From: Parapristionchus giblindavisi
Taxonomy: Eukaryota; Nematoda; Chromadorea; Rhabditida; Diplogasteridae
DNA: 64,000 bases
Reading direction: 5' to 3'
Assembly: GCA_943737045.1 (NCBI GenBank)
Contig: CALSFV010000019.1
Location: 124,001 to 188,000, forward strand
Positions 63,061 to 64,000 of the stretch are shown here, one piece after another (position 1 is the first letter of the stretch; each line of letters starts with the position of its first letter). The notes under the pieces were generated by a model. The model was not told the origin of the DNA and did no database searches. It worked only from the letters and a program-made list of their open reading frames with translations. The translations under genes and the position numbers were made by a program.

Positions 63061-64000
63061 GAGAAATATGAAAATGAAAATGAATCCTATCGTGTCATAT
63101 ACCAAATGAAAGAGCGAAAAATTCTGAATAAGATAAACTATTTCAAAGTGGTCAGTACGGCCAATATGTAAATTTATCTTTCAGTACTCTCTGTTTTTGG
63201 TACAAAACAGTATGTTACAAGTCAAATTTTCAATGATACTCAGCGAGTGATATACTATGTGAAAGAGGAAAAAATTCTGAATGAGACGCACTTCAGTTCA
63301 TGTCGATCTGTAATATTTAACTGCTGCTATAATGATCGAAGTACAAAAGTAGCCTTTACTCTGATATGATCAAGATAACTTGAGAAATATGAAAATGAAA
63401 ATGAATCCTATCGTGTCATATACCAAATGAAAGAGCGAAAAATTCTGAATAAGATAAACTATTTCAAAGTGGTCAGTACGGCCAATATGTAAATTTATCT
63501 TTCAGTACTCTCTGTTTTTGGTACAAAACAGTATGTTACAAGTCAAATTGTCAATGATACTCAGCGAGTGATATACTATGTGAAAGAGGAAAAAAATCTG
63601 AATGAGACGCACTCCAGGTCATGTCGATCTGTAATATTTAACTGCTGCTATAATGATCGAAGTACAAAAGTAGCCTTTACTCTGATATGATCAAGATAAC
63701 TTGAGAAATATGAAAATGAAAATGAATCCTATCGTGTCATATACCAAATGAAAGAGCGACAAATTCTGAATAAGATAAACTATTTCAAAGTGGTCAGTAC
63801 GGCCAATATGTAAATTTATCTTTCAGTACTCTCTGTTTTTGGTACAAAACAGTATGTTACAAGTCAAATTGTCAATGATACTCAGCGAGTGATATACTAT
63901 GTGAAAGAGGAAAAAATTCTGAATGAGACGCACTCCAGGTCAAGTCGATCTGTAATATTTAACTGCTGCTATAATGATCGAAGTACAAAAGTAGCTTTTA

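Larger units (their letters stand above)
57376..64000 (-). repeat. Satellite array, inverted right arm, distal part (about 20 monomers)
   Basis: The inverted array resumes immediately after the retrotransposon at AATATGTAAAT, the same monomer position at which it stopped before the element. Apart from the target duplication, no satellite sequence was lost. Monomers run to the end of the window, so the array continues beyond it. Private variants of the distal right arm recur here, including GCGACAAATT at about 57647, 59253 and 63756, GTTCAAAACAG, and GCAATTCAG at 60393, 61358, 62002 and 62967. Confidence 0.97.

Noticed and set aside
1..64000. CRISPR array
   Set aside because: Repeats are about 321 bp, directly adjacent and without unique spacers of 25-45 bp. 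No cas genes are present. This is satellite DNA.
1..64000. Telomere repeats, rDNA or tRNA clusters
   Set aside because: No short telomeric tandem arrays and no conserved rRNA or tRNA sequences were seen; TTAGG-like words are isolated.

Overview
This window is almost wholly eukaryotic satellite DNA. A monomer of about 321-322 bp is repeated roughly 185 times, and the only genes present belong to one non-LTR retrotransposon inserted in the array. There are no host genes, tRNAs, rRNAs, operons or bacterial signals. The retrotransposon has two ORFs: an ORF1p-like protein, and an apurinic-endonuclease plus reverse-transcriptase protein with CR1/Jockey-group motifs. This points to an animal genome. 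The RT style recalls nematode CR1-like elements, but the sequence alone does not fix the species. The array runs off both ends of the window, so its true size is unknown.

Layout. (1) 1-35166: about 109 head-to-tail monomers in one orientation. (2) 35167-35220: an inversion junction where orientation flips; the flanking arms pair around a 54-bp spacer. (3) 35167-53265: about 56 monomers in the opposite orientation. (4) 53266-57375: a minus-strand LINE of about 4.1 kb with ORF1, ORF2, short UTRs and an A/T-rich 3' tail, flanked by AATAT on both sides. (5) 57376-64000: the inverted array resumes at the exact phase where it was interrupted, for about 20 more monomers.

The array has nested higher-order repeats (HORs). 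Diagnostic variants recur at exact spacings: 644 (2 monomers), 965 (3), 1288 (4), 1607 (5), about 1917 and 1930 (6) and 2896 bp (9). Larger segmental copies lie 6393-6395, 16665 and 17308 bp apart. The monomer itself looks like an old dimer, since its two halves share a diverged core. Variants at the start of the inverted arm match left-arm monomers 1-2 kb before the junction. This suggests the flip arose by a local inverted template switch or fold-back, and the inverted copy was then amplified with its own HOR pattern.

The LINE is a clean single-copy insertion that the HOR process has not amplified, so it is probably younger than the surrounding amplification. It is probably dead: ORF2 is broken by a frame-changing deletion that removes the endonuclease GD-N motif, although the RT catalytic residues are intact. 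ORF2 also has no in-frame ATG and carries a 16-unit Ser-Pro hexanucleotide expansion at its N-terminus. The biological role of the array (centromere, heterochromatin, sex or B chromosome, eliminated DNA) cannot be decided from this sequence.
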